NCBI RefSeq assembly: GCF_029227915.1
Contig: NC_079883.1
Span: forward strand, 17,052,001 to 17,116,000
DNA: 64,000 bases
Source: Hydractinia symbiolongicarpus
Lineage: Eukaryota; Cnidaria; Hydrozoa; Anthoathecata; Hydractiniidae
Direction: 5' to 3'
The number at the start of each line of letters is the position of its first letter. Within the stretch, counting starts at the first letter, position 1. The position numbers and the translations under genes were made by a program. This document shows, one piece after another, positions 22,159 to 32,984 of this stretch. A model generated the notes under the pieces. It saw only the letters and a list, made by a program, of their open reading frames with translations, did no database searches and was not told where the DNA came from.

Positions 22159-22332
22159 CTAGTCGTTGCCCGTGGAAAAATCCACGGGTTCGCCCGTCCA
22201 TTATATTTACCCGTCGCAACAAAGTGGATAGAAATATATCGCATTTGATATTCGTGTTTCCGGAACATGATTTTCTAACTCAGCGGGGGGGTCCGCGCAG
22301 AGACAGACAGACGACGGCTATTTTTATAGAGA
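22159..22332 (-). mobile_element. Short non-autonomous Helitron (174 bp)
   Basis: Minus-strand start TCTCTATAAAAATAGCCG, end hairpin GTGGAAAAATCCAC plus CTAG. It lies between two other copies with no intervening bases. The interior differs from both neighbours, so it belongs to another subfamily. Confidence 0.8.
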
Positions 22333-22921
22333 CTAGTCGATAAAGCCCGTGGAAAAATCCACTTAGACAGGATAATAGAGAAAAACAACCGTCATTTAAA
22401 TTTTGATGACGTCTGGAGAGACATGTCAGAACACAAATTTTTTTTTTCAGAAATGTGTATGCCTGTTGCCTTCATCGTATAGATCTTGAAACGCTGATCA
22501 AGAAAATGTATAGGATTGTGTACTTGTGACAAACGGATGCAGAGATATTAGGGTTTAAAGGTTTTTTTATGACGTCATTAACCCGTCCATTCCGAAGCGG
22601 ATTTGGTGACCCAGGTTTGGAAAACTGACCCAAATTGGTCCCAGGTTGTCCCTAGTTACCCACGCGGTGAAAAAACATTGACGTCACCACCTGGTTTCCA
22701 AGTTATTTGGCCTCAAAGTTTTAAGTGCATTGTAATGGCTTCACTAATCTTAATTAACTTTCCTTTGACGTCAATACTATTTTATCGGTAAAGTTTGGTA
22801 AATTACAGAACAATTTTATAGGCGATGTTTTATAGAATTTGTTAAAGAAAATTTTGAAGAATGTAATCCACTTTGCAAAAGTGACAGACAGACACACGGA
22901 ACTGGCGTATTATTATATAGA
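22333..22921 (-). mobile_element. Non-autonomous Helitron (589 bp)
   Basis: The minus-strand start TCTATATAATAATACGCC and the 3' end hairpin with CTAG are clear. The interior matches the plus-strand copies at 23070-24928, including the GTCCCTAGTTACCCACG segment and several TGACGTCA sites. On its right the satellite resumes with T at 22922. Confidence 0.85.
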
Positions 22922-23069
22922 TACTGTAATACTTTGTAGTATTCCGTAATATACTGTAATACCTTGTAGTATTCAGTAATACACTCTAATACCTTGTAGT
23001 ATTCAGTAATACACTGTAATACCTTGTAGCATTCAGTAATACACTGTAATACCCTGTAGTATTCAGTAA
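22922..23069. repeat. 30-bp satellite, middle segment
   Basis: Five or so units of the same satellite, bounded on both sides by exact Helitron ends. Confidence 0.9.
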
Positions 23070-23668
23070 TCTATATAATAATACGCCAGTTCCGTGTGTC
23101 TGTAACAGGCAAAGTGGATATGTTCATTTTCCTTTGATCTTACCGAAATTTTCTTTGAAGTAACCGAAGAATGCATGTCTAATATGTTAAATTTTCTGAC
23201 GTTACGGCGCGACGTCAATAACACTACTTTAACGTCAATATCCTATATTAAAATAATGAAGCCGTTACAGTGCACCTAAAACTTTGAGGCCAAATAACTT
23301 GGAAACAAAGTGGTGACGTCAATGATTTTTCACCGCGTGGGTAACTAGGGACCACCTAGGACCAATTTGGGTAATTTTTCCAAACCTGGGTCCCCGAATC
23401 CGTTTCGGAATAGACGGGTTAATGACGTCATCAAAAAACCTTTAAACCCTAATATCTCTGCAACCATTTGTCAAAAGTACATGATCCTATACATTTTCTT
23501 GCTCAGCGTTTCAACATCTATACGATGAAGGCAACAGGCATACACATTTCTGAAAAAAAACATTTTGTGTTCTGACATGTCTCTGCTGACGTCATCAAAA
23601 TTTAAATGACGGTTGTTTTTCTCTGTTATCCTGCCTAAGTGGATTTTTCCACGGGTCTTATACACTAG
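23070..23668 (+). mobile_element. Non-autonomous Helitron (599 bp)
   Basis: Starts TCTATATAATAATACGCC and ends with GTGGATTTTTCCAC, a short spacer and CTAG. No coding sequence. It is inserted after A at 23069 of the satellite and is followed at once by a second copy. Confidence 0.9.
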
Positions 23669-24215
23669 TCTATATAATAATACGCTAATTCCGTGTGTCT
23701 GTCTGTCACTTTTGCAAAGTGGATTACATTCTTCAAAATTTTCTTTAACAAATTCTATAAAATATCGCCTATAAAATTGTTCTGTAATTTACCAAACTTT
23801 ACCGATAAAATAGTATTGACGTCAAAGGAAAGTTAATTAAGATTAGTGAAGCCATTACAATGCACTTAAAACTTTGAGGCCAAATAACTTGGAAACGAGG
23901 TGGTGACGTCAATGTTTTTTCACCGCGTGGGTAACTAGGGACAACCTGGGACCAATTTGGGTAAGTTTTCCAAACCTGAGTCCCCGAATCCGTTTCGGAA
24001 TGGACAGTTTGATGACGTCATCAAAACACCTTTAAACCTTGATATCTCTGCAACCGTTTGTCAAAGATACATGATCATATACATTTTCTTGATCAGCATT
24101 TCAAGATCTATACGATGAAAGCAAACACTGCCGACGTCAGCAAATAAACTAAAACAACCTATTTTTCCATTGTCCTTCTGCCTAAGTGGATTACTCCACG
24201 GGATTTATCGACTAG
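23669..24215 (+). mobile_element. Non-autonomous Helitron (547 bp)
   Basis: Starts TCTATATAATAATACGCT directly after the CTAG of the preceding copy. Ends with GTGGATTACTCCAC and CTAG. The interior is closely similar to 22333-22921 in the opposite orientation. Confidence 0.9.
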
Positions 24216-24928
24216 TCTCTTATAATAATACGGAGCTTCTGTCTGTGACTTTTGCAAAGTGGATAAAATTTATTTGATAAAGTCTATAAAACATCGCCTA
24301 TAAATTTGTTCTGTAAATTAGCAAACTTTGACGTTAAAGCAATATTGACGTCAAAGGAAAGTATATTAAGATTAGTGAAGCCATTGCATTGCACTTTTAA
24401 ATTTAAGGCTTAATAACATGTAAACGGGTGGAAATAACTGACGTCATCTCCTGCGTGGGTAACTAGGGACCACCTAGGACCAATTTGGGTGAGTTTCCCA
24501 AACCTGGGTCCCCGAATCCGTTTCGGAATGGACGGATTGATGACGTCATCAAAAAACCTTTAAACTCTAATATCTCCGCAACCGTTTGTCAAAAGTACAT
24601 GATCCTATATAGTTTCCTGATCAGTGTTTCAAGATCTATACGATGAAGGCAACAGGTATACAAAAAAATTATGCTTTGGCAGATCTTCGCTGACGTCAGC
24701 CAATTTCTTAAACCCTTATATCTCCTTAAGCGTTTGTGGAAAACGTATGATCCTATACATTATTTTGATCAGCGTTTCAACCTCTACACATTACAGGCAA
24801 AGAATAAACTAACTTTCGCCCATTATTTTTTTATCTGCACTGTTGACATCAGCAAAACAACTAAAACAACCTATTTTTTTTATTATTCTTCGGCCTAAGT
24901 GGATTTTTCCACGGGCCTTATCGACTAG
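24216..24928 (+). mobile_element. Non-autonomous Helitron (713 bp)
   Basis: Starts TCTCTTATAATAATACGG and ends GTGGATTTTTCCAC, spacer, CTAG. It is longer than the others because its right half repeats the 'ctgacgtcagc' / 'cctatac' type segment. The satellite resumes with T at 24929. Confidence 0.9.
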
Positions 24929-25275
24929 TACACTATAATATCTTGTAGCATTCGGTAATAGACTGTAGTGCTTAGTAATATACCGAATACTTTGTAGTAC
25001 TCGGTAATATACTGTAAAACCTTGTAGTATTCAGTAATACACTGTAATACCTTGTAGTATTCAGTAATACACTGTAATACCCTGTAGTATTCGGTAATAT
25101 ACTGTAATACTTTGTAGTATTCGGTATTACACTGTAATGCCCTGTAGTATTCGGTAATATACTGTAATACCTTGTAGTACTGAGTAATACACTGTAGTAC
25201 TTAGTAATATACTGTAATACTTTGTAGTACTGTGTAGGTATTTGGTAGTACACTGTAATACTTAGTAATATACCG
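24929..25275. repeat. 30-bp satellite, right segment
   Basis: More than ten units of the same satellite. The minus strand is open and would give a 10-residue YYSVLxNTTRY-like repeat, an effect of the 30-bp period rather than a gene. Confidence 0.9.
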
Positions 25276-25277
25276 TA

Positions 25278-25590
25278 ACTGGTCGATAAGGTCCGTCAAA
25301 AATCCACTTAGACAGAGAAAAAATAACAAAAAAGCTGCATTTTAATTTTGATGACGTCAGCACTGTCCCGTTCATATACTTAAAAAATATTCTTAAAATT
25401 TTGTTAACTCGTAACATCTCAAAATAGCATAAATTAGTATACCCGTTGCCTTCATCGTATAGATCTTGAAACCCTAACCAAGAAAATGTATATGATCAAG
25501 TACTTTTGACAAACGGTTTATATTGGGGTTAAAAGAACTTTGATGACGGTGCAATGTAATGGTTTCATTAATTAAGTAAGTGTTTTTATA
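25278..25590 (-). mobile_element. Decayed Helitron fragment
   Basis: It begins CTGGTCGATAAGGTCCGTC, a mutated form of the CTAGTCGATAAGGCCCGTG end, followed by the usual ATCCACTTAGACAG and a TTGATGACGTCAGC segment. The 5' half is missing. Confidence 0.65.
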
Positions 25591-26234
25591 TTGAGCCGCT
25601 CCCAGCTTGCTTTCTCTTATTTTTTAGTAACAACACAACGTGCAGAATCCAGCCTCATTTTGTTCTTAGTTAATAATCTATGACACGGGTCGATTGTGTA
25701 TTAGGAATGCATGAAATATTTTTGGCGGAATGAGGTTTATAACGCGATATATTTTTAATTATACCTGGGCGTTTTCAACGGCTATTTTTATATCCGGCAT
25801 AATAAAAACGCCGTCTGTCAAGTTACGAGCGAGAGAACTTGGGCTACGGAAAAACGAAATACAATATAAAAACGGCAACTGATTCCGTGGATTCAACCAC
25901 AATCTAGTGAATAGTTTTAATAATACCAATATTTTGTCCGTTATATCGTGTGATGTTGGCTAAAAGCTTACAAATTGCAATCTTACGAATCCGAAGACCA
26001 TTGGACCCATATCTACAACCTAACGACTATCCATATTATTGTTCGCCTGTGTAAAGTTACTTCGGAGTTCTTGCACGTAAGGGCTTTACACTGAAAAGCA
26101 ATCTGCACCTGGTAACTTGAGCTGTCTTGTTTGGAATACAAAGTTCGTGAGTGGTATCTGATTGTAGAGGTAATCCAAGCTATGCGCCAATTTTTCCGTG
26201 GTTTTGAAGCTTAAAGATGTAGAGATAAGCTCTA
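25591..26234. other. No supported gene
   Basis: AT-rich sequence; no motif, repeat or long frame recognised. Confidence 0.4.
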
Positions 26235-26500
26235 CATTATTATTCTGTACCCTTTATGGCGTTTCCAGATATTTATGCGTCCAGATTGGGAGGGGGTACA
26301 TTACAATTCAGGCATCCATACCTGAATTATTCTGTACCCTTTATGACGTTGCCAGACATTTATGCGCCCAGAATGGGGGTACATTACAATTTAGGCATCC
26401 ATGCCTGAATTATTCTGTACCCTCTCTGTCGTTGCCAGATATTTATGCGGCAAGAACGGGAGGGGGTATATTATAATTCAGGCATCCATACCTCAATCTT
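26235..26500. repeat. ~85-bp tandem repeat, three copies
   Basis: TATTCTGTACCC recurs at 26241, 26328 and 26411. Each unit also has CCAGATATTTATGCG, a GGGGGTACATTA-type segment and AGGCATCCATACCT. The copies differ by small indels. Confidence 0.85.
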
Positions 26501-26994
26501 AAGAAATAAGTTTGGATAGCTACATCACTACTGTAACAAGGCACCTCTAGAGGAAGGTACAAATTTGACAATCAATTTACTACGTAATTACACAATTTGT
26601 AATTTGTTTTTAAGTTCCGTTTTTCCTAAATTTTGTGTATTTTTTAATATGATTTTTTTTTACCCTTAGACTTCTACCCTATCATTTTGATCGGTCTTGA
26701 TGCAAATAATTGTATCTGTTGAGTGTAGTTGACAATTGATCATTTAGTTCCAATTCAATGTTGAATCATTCGTCCAATTGGCATTACTTCTATTTCTGGT
26801 CATATAAAAGTGAAGAAGAATTGTTTGCCTGGTTATTAGATTAACCTCTAACTTATAAAAAACATTATTCTGGCATATACAAAACGTCGGAAGATAGTAA
26901 AAAGACGAAGTAGTTAACACATTATGTATATAACTTTTTTTTCCTTCTTTATAACTCAATGTTTCTTAACTCAATATTTACAGTTCTTCGTATG
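26501..26994. other. No supported gene
   Basis: AT-rich, non-coding; may be the 3' flank of the gypsy element on the minus strand. Confidence 0.35.
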
Positions 26995-27321
26995 TTGGAT
27001 TTCCTTGTTTGTCGTATGTCTTCGTTTTCTTGTTTGTTGGGGTCTCTGATGAATCTCCTCCACTCCTGACTCAGGAGAACTTGGCGGTATCCCTTCTTTT
27101 AGTTGAAGAGTCGTGTTGATGTTTCCCCTCTCCCACCTCAGGAGAGCTTGTGTCCATTAGATCCTGACTACCCTCTACATGATGAAGAGGAGAAGGCGTG
27201 TTTACCTCTGGTAGCTGATTGCATTGAAGTAAAAGGTTTCGGTGTACCACTTTGGTTTTTCCAGATCCAGATCTTATTTTGTACACAGGTAAATTAAGTT
27301 GCTGTGCGATTATAGTGTAAG
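26995..27321 (-). pseudogene. Ty3/gypsy integrase C-terminal end
   Basis: On the minus strand the reading LPVYKIRSGSGKTKVVHRN is the C-terminal chromo-like tail region of Ty3/gypsy integrases, followed by a Ser/His-rich end and a stop near 27071. It is the direct in-frame continuation of the sequence ending at 28467, separated only by the 1,145-bp insert. Confidence 0.8.
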
Positions 27322-28466
27322 CTAGCCGGGAAACCCAGGGTCGAATCGCCGGCATGAGCCACAAGTAACTGTTGTTGAAAGCCCTAAGGAGCGCTTAAAA
27401 AGAACTGCAAACTGTGCGACACAGTCGGGCTTTAGTACAGGTATGCAGTATGTCGTAAATCAAGTGAAGCGCACACACCATTATAGTGTTGCGACTGCAA
27501 CATATTTTTCAAAAAATAACTTTCCCGCAACAAAGGCTGAAATAAAAACACAGTTTACAACCGTTGTGACTCTGTCATAGCAAAAACAATCGGTCAATAT
27601 TATTTTATTTTGCGGAATAAGTTTTTGTAAAAGTTAAAAAATTAATCGTGTCACCGGACTGAGCGCTTAGTACAGTTAAACAGTGTTACACAGGTGTATA
27701 GGGATAATACCCTTTTGAAAAAAACTTTCTTGCAGACTCTATTTAAATGAAAACACAAGAAACAGTCCTTCGCTTCTTGCACAGGGCTAAGCGGTTAGTC
27801 CAGGTAAACATTGTTAGACATTCGTACAGGCGCGATTCCCAAGAAAGTTTAAAAATTAATTGTCACAGTGGGCTGACCCGCATAGGCGTAACAGCTTTTT
27901 CCAAAAAACAGGCTATTGTTAACACTGAGCTGACCGCTTAGTACAGTTAAACAGATGTGAACAGTACCCTTCTCCAAAAAAACTTTATCACAACTTCGGT
28001 TTAAATGACAACACAAAAAACAGCCTGTCGTTACCCCTCCAGCTAAAGCAATTGCTCAGCCATTTTATTTGCAAATTATTTTTATGTAGCTACCTAGCTA
28101 AACTGCATTTAGCATAAGATTTATTGCTGAGAATATTGCCATATTGATAGCCAAACTGAATTTTTATACTCTCACTTTTTAGGTAAATATATGAGATAGC
28201 TAAATGGCTATATCCTCAGACTTAGAAACAACACTGACCACCATTACTTTTTAAAAACTAAAATTGCCATCATGTTTCTTCGTTGGCATGCCTAGGCCGC
28301 GAAAGTCTTGATTGGTTTTTCAAAGAATCAGGCGTTTTGATTGGTATACACGTGCGAGCGGTCAAAACAAAGTCAGTCAAACTGTCAGTAAAACCATCCT
28401 ATTTGTTTTCTGTGGCTCCTGAGCGGAATCGGCGATTAAGACAAAATACGGCTATTATTATAGAGA
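27322..28466 (-). mobile_element. Helitron-like insert within the gypsy integrase
   Basis: On the minus strand the element starts TCTCTATAATAATAGCCG and ends in CTAG, with GGGAAACCC next to that end. The start is almost that of the copy at 22159-22332. Removing it restores the gypsy integrase frame with no extra base and no target duplication, as expected for a Helitron, but the target is G|C rather than A|T. The inside has a ~130-bp direct repeat (GCTTAGTACAGTTAAACAG and variants at about 27665, 27789 and 27925) and no gene. Confidence 0.75.
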
Positions 28467-29038
28467 CATGCTCTTCCCAATAGGATTCTAGTTTTCCGGT
28501 CCCACCTCGTTCTTTAAGGTTACGAAATAGAACTCTGTCTCCAACTGAAAGTGTAGCATCATAAACCTTTTTGTAATAAAGCAAGACAGGCTTGTTGAAT
28601 CAATAGAGCGAACATCAAGTCAATTGGCAATCTGCTATGGCGTCCAAACGTTAGGTAAAATGGTGTAAGTCCAGTTGTTTTGTGCACTGTGCTATTGAAG
28701 GCAAAGATAAGGTGTTTAATGTGGTCTTTCCACTTATCTTTCTTGTGTTTTTCCACAGTCTTCAGCATATTTATGATTGTGCAATTCATCCTTTCACATT
28801 GGCCATTGCCTATTCGGTGATATGGAGTTGTCCTTGAGGATTCAATGCCACTTAATTCCTGCTGTCTTTTCCAGAGTTTGTTATCAAAATCCTTCCCTTG
28901 GTCCTGGTGTATGCGTTTGGGGAATCCGTACGATAAAATGAATTCATTGAACATCTTTTCAGCTGCCGCTCTGCCTGACTTATTCTTGGTAGGATAGGTT
29001 TGGGTAAAGCGGGTAAAGTGGTCAGTGATTACCAACAC
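28467..29038 (-). pseudogene. Ty3/gypsy integrase core
   Basis: The frame contains LVITDHFTRFTQTYPTKNKS (first catalytic Asp), FPKRIHQDQGKDFDN (second Asp) and GNGQCERMNCTI (Glu): the DDE triad of a retroviral-type integrase. Then come GLTPFYLTFGRHSRLP and, in another frame, [19 protein letters not shown] of the C-terminal domain. A frame change lies near 28570. No protease, reverse transcriptase or LTR was found, so only the integrase end remains. Confidence 0.9.
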
Positions 29039-29275
29039 TTACTCATATCCTCTTTCTGCTTTGTCAAGATGCAGGTACTCTACTCAAGATGCAGGTACTC
29101 AATGTTTGGCTTTTTATCCTTTATGCACTTGCATTTCTTGGAAATAAACATTTTGACATCACTAGCCATACCAGGCCAGTAAAATCTCCTCCGTGCTAAT
29201 TCAGTCACGCGATCATATCCCAGATATCGTCTTAAACACCATCCTATGATAACGTGTGGGAAGAACAATCTGGTT
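29039..29275 (-). pseudogene. Ty3/gypsy integrase zinc-binding end
   Basis: RYLGYDRVTELARRRFYWPG and ISKKCKCIKDKKP are the end of the H2C2 zinc-binding domain. The frame closes inside a 20-bp tandem duplication (17-bp identical copies at 29064-29080 and 29084-29100). Removing one 20-bp unit puts this frame in register with the core, so the duplication is the lesion. The element is truncated upstream of ~29275. Confidence 0.85.
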
Positions 29276-29637
29276 TGCAGTTGTGGTTTTTTTAATTAAT
29301 ATTCCTTCAGAGTTTATAAACAACTGTTAGAAGTATCTTGCCAGTAGTCTACTTTTTCTTGACATTTTCTTTAATTACTTTTTAATAACTTTGTGGCGGT
29401 TTCACGCGCTGTTAGTAAAAGTATGGATGCTGTTTCTAACAAAACATTATAATCAATGCAAATGGTTATGCCATTTTGCATATAGTCTAACAAATGTATG
29501 GATGCTCGGGAACTGAAATTTTCCTAAAAAGAGTATGAATGCCATGTCAAGCGAAAAAGGTGTACTAAGCTATGTTGTGGAAATCATTGCAGCAAATATA
29601 TGAATGGTCATGTTCCTATAACTTTTTAAAACGATGA
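29276..29637. other. No supported gene
   Basis: AT-rich sequence with scattered GTATGGATG-like words; nothing else recognised. Confidence 0.35.
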
Positions 29638-29712
29638 TGGATTTAGTGCAGCTCTGTTGGTAGAGCGTTTGAATCATGTCCTCTACTTGAGATTAAAGTT
29701 CAATATCCCCCA
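29638..29712 (+). pseudogene. tRNA-derived sequence (pseudo-tRNA or SINE head)
   Basis: GCAGCTCTGTTGGTAGAGCG closely resembles the D-arm/A-box of many tRNAs. About 45 bp later AAAGTTCAATATC resembles a B-box (GTTCAAnnC). The stem pairing is too poor for a working tRNA, so a decayed tRNA or the head of a SINE is the best reading. Confidence 0.4.
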
Positions 29713-30289
29713 TTGTCTAGTTAGTTAGACATTTTAAAAAGATTTTTGTAGCAATGGGAGCTAAACACTGGAAACCTGGTCCATCCTGAAAACCATTGAC
29801 CACAAACCACATTAAATATAAATCACCATCAGCAGTTTGAGGCAGAATTGCAAAAGAATTATACTGGATGGTTCTTATGTTATGACAGTTTTTTTGCAGT
29901 CACTCTAATGATTAGGGTGTCTTTTTATGCCAACTACTTTCATGTTGTTGTTATTTGTTTCTTTACAATGTATATTATGACTGCTAGGTGACATTACTTG
30001 TATTCATTTCCAACGTTTTTTCGTGTAAAATTTCTGTGATCTAATAGCAAGATTCTTGCAGATAATTGTTTTTTAGTGAAGAAACTGATTATTGAAATCC
30101 GCTGGCTGTTATTGTTTTGCCCATTTATATTGCAGCAAGCTTAATTGACATCAAGTTAAACAATAGGCAAACGCCTTAGCACAAGCAGATCAATATTAAC
30201 AAATATGTTCTTGCTTAAGAAGTTTTATATATTAATTCGGGCATATAACTTCACAATAAAAATAATTACGAGAAGTTTGATTGATGATG
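29713..30289. other. No supported gene
   Basis: AT-rich sequence that may be the body of the SINE beginning at 29638; no second copy in the window to test this. Confidence 0.3.
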
Positions 30290-30518
30290 ACATTTTTTAT
30301 TTTATTTTAACGGATATTTCGTCTTGTTACTACAAGACATTATCAACGTAAATTGTTACAATTATCGCAATACAGAGAAGACGTATAAAACAATACTTAA
30401 CAAAACATATAACACATAACGGCAAATCCAAGGGTATATAAACCGTTGGTAAGGGTAACCTCCACCACGCGGAGCACAAATGCACTCCTCCCCTTGTTGA
30501 CTATAAATAATATTTATC

Positions 30519-30890
30519 TTAAAACAATTTTAATGGAACAGATAATTCCCGTAAATAAAGCGTGGGACTGATATCATGAATATACATGGTCTCAGCTATT
30601 TTTTTCTTTTTAAAGTGGTGAACATTATCTATCAAAATACTGAAGTTCTTTTGTTCAGCAAGTTGGTAATTCTCAGTGACTGAATGTTTTAGGATGTGAG
30701 AGTTCTTACCGCGTTTTTGATCTATCATTCTTTCATTAAGCCTCCTCGCTGTTTAACCAATGTATGTAGCATCGCACGATTCCACCGGACAAGTATATTT
30801 GTACACAACACCATGTTCGTGTTCATCCTTGGTTCTATTTCACAGAAAATAGCGAACATAACTTTTGACATTGATCAGCAATGCGTGACT
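30519..30890 (-). pseudogene. Penelope-like GIY-YIG endonuclease
   Basis: VVYKYTCPVESCDATYIG is the GIY-YIG core with its CxxC-like insert; RRLNERMIDQ then KNSHILKHS follow, with the conserved Arg and His. A TAA directly after YIG (30756-30758) kills the frame. The C-terminal part runs to about 30519. Confidence 0.8.
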
Positions 30891-30995
30891 TAACATTGGC
30901 TGGTAGAAACTGTTTAAAAGTGTTAGACGCTTTACTAAGCAGTTACCATTAATTTCTAATTCGCTTTTCTTAAACGAAATTAACCTTATTTATTT

Positions 30996-32126
30996 TCAGA
31001 CTTGAGCCAGACTTGACAGAATAAAAACCATGAAAGGTGTTATTGGAGATTCATTGGTGTCTTCCTCAGAAACAGTGTCGGCATTTTGAATGTTGAAATT
31101 TCGCCGTGTGTTATTAATTACATTAGATACAACTGCTTCTGGGTAACTATTGTTTTTTATAAACACATTTTTTAATTGATTTAGTTCGTATTTCAGATCT
31201 TGTGATGAAGAGCATTTATTAAACGCTCTCAACACCAACGATTTAACCCTTTCAACTTTCCATGGGCGTGATGCAGATGAATTCTAGTGCATTTATATGT
31301 CAGTGTTCGTGTCTTCCGATAAATGGATGTGTTAAATAAACCATTTCACTTTCACATCAAGAAAGGCTATGTAATTGTCGTTTTTAACTTCATATGTGAA
31401 CTGGATATTCGAATGGTAACTATTAAGTGTGACCACCACATTGTTTATCTGGTTTTCATTAACAAAACATATAGTGTCATCTACATAATGCTTCCAAAAT
31501 TTTGCTGAATTTTCTAATTTTGGGACTATTTCATTCTCCAACTCAACCATGAAGATATGCTAGGACTGGTCCTAGAGGCGAGCCCATTGCTACACCATCA
31601 ACCTGAATATAAGTTGATTGTTAAAACTGAAATGTACATGTTTTGTACATAAGATTAATAGATGTTTCATTTCCTCTTGCTTAATTTTTGTTTCTATAAC
31701 TTTTTCAGCATATATCTTTTTCAATATTATGTCTATCGTTTGTTCCAACGGAACGTTGGTGAATAAATTAGTGACGTCAAAAGGTACTAGTTTATAATTA
31801 TGAGGTATCTTTTCTCCTTTCAATGATAATGTAAAATCTAAACAGCTTTCAGTAATATATGTCGACTTTGCCAGCGGTGTTAAAGATTTCGCGAGGTAGT
31901 TTGATTTGTTATAAGTAACAGATCCGATATTCGATATGATAGGTCGTAATGGTAAATCGTCAGCTGCTGTAGATTTAGGTGGTATCTTGTGAACCTTGGC
32001 AGTACCATAAAACTGAGCAGGGTTGGAACCTTGTGGATACAACTCTTTGTATTCGTTTTCTGTGAGACAAGGTTTAATTTTTCTAAGTGCTCTCTGAACT
32101 TGATTAACTTTTTTTCTTATTGACAT
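30996..32126 (-). pseudogene. Penelope-like reverse transcriptase
   Basis: The motifs AQFYGTAKVHKIPP, LPLRPIISNIGSVTY, KLVPFDVTNLFTNVPL, a GVAMGSPLGP-type segment near 31,570-31,600 and KHYVDDTICF (YVDD active site) run in order. NYIAFLDVKV follows. These are the fingers, palm and thumb signatures of Penelope-like reverse transcriptases. The frame changes after FRLMV (31590) and again near 31300. The region 31238-30996 is the linker before the nuclease. Confidence 0.9.
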
Positions 32127-32170
32127 TTGGTGTTATATACTTATTGGTTGTATTATAAGATGGAACGTAA

Positions 32171-32404
32171 ATATCTACGCAAATGTTTATCGTCGTCTTG
32201 TGTTTAATCCCCTTCTAAACTGCCTTTATCCCAAAAGAGCCAACGCTCTTTTGTTAAAATTATTCTTCTATTTGATTTTCAATGTTAATTGTTAATCAAT
32301 CGCATTTGATGTGGTACTTTAATATCAGATTTTTACTTCCTTAAAGGGCGGAAGAAATATATATCTGTAAGGCTTTTACAAAAATTTAAGAAAGAATTGG
32401 CAAG
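32171..32404. other. No supported feature
   Basis: AT-rich spacer between the Penelope-like element and the 84-bp satellite. Confidence 0.35.
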
Positions 32405-32834
32405 TCAGGAGCAATCCATACACATAAAATTGGCTAACATTTGCGAAATTGCCTTAACAAAATATTCAGGTGAGAATTCCCGATTTTAAAATCCATACAT
32501 AACAGATTCGGTTATTTTGGTAAATCGAGCCTCTGATAAACATTAAGAAAAAAGAGCTCCTGTTTCAAGAAGTACTCCATACGTAAGAGATACAGTTGTT
32601 TCCGCAAATTAGACCTTTGATAAACATTCAGGAAAGAGCTCTTGCTTCTAGAAGCAATCAATACATCACAGATTCAGTTGTTTCGGTGGATTGGCCCATT
32701 GTTAAGCATTCACCAAAATGCTTCTGTTTCTAGAATAAACTCATACATCACAGATTCGGTTATTTCGGTAAATTGAGCCATTGATAAACATTCAGGAAAA
32801 GGATCCTGTTTCTAAAAGGAATCCGTACATAATA
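32405..32834. repeat. ~84-bp satellite, left part
   Basis: AGATTCGGTTATTTCGG-like words recur at 32503, 32588, 32670 and 32754, with AAACATTCAGGAAA and a CTCCTGTTTCTAGAAGCAATC-type word in each unit. The array breaks at the BEL/Pao insertion and resumes at 38753. Confidence 0.85.
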
Positions 32835-32839
32835 GATTT
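32835..32839. repeat. BEL/Pao target-site duplication, left
   Basis: GATTT, repeated at 38748-38752. A 5-bp duplication is usual for BEL/Pao insertion. Confidence 0.85.
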
Positions 32840-32984
32840 TTTAAAGATTCATAAAATATCAAAATCAAGTACCTCGTGTACTCTACTCGTTATTTTTCTC
32901 AACTATACTCTCTAGAAAAATTGTACAACAAAAAGAAGAATGCGGGGAAACCCCGAAAAAATAATAATGGCGTCATTATTTACA
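32840..32984 (-). repeat. BEL/Pao 3' LTR
   Basis: 145 bp, minus-strand start TGTAAATAATGACGCC, end CTTTAAA. It is identical to 38603-38747 except for one T/C difference (GTTATTTTTCTC versus GTTATCTTTCTC). The hairpin GCGGGGAAACCCCG lies inside. Confidence 0.95.

Larger units (their letters stand above)
30290..32170 (-). mobile_element. Penelope-like retroelement, 5' truncated and decayed
   Basis: The minus strand holds a Penelope-type reverse transcriptase followed by a GIY-YIG endonuclease, the order typical of these elements. The N-terminal part is short. The 3' end carries GATAATGTC and GACGAAATATCCG words near 30,300-30,350. Frame breaks lie near 31570, 31280, 30940 and 30757. Confidence 0.85.

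Noticed and set aside
24972-25253. Minus-strand frame rich in YYSVL and NTT repeats
   Set aside because: Produced by the 30-bp satellite; no start context or family.
21740-25275. CRISPR-like array
   Set aside because: The units are contiguous with no unique spacers and the DNA is eukaryotic; it is a satellite.
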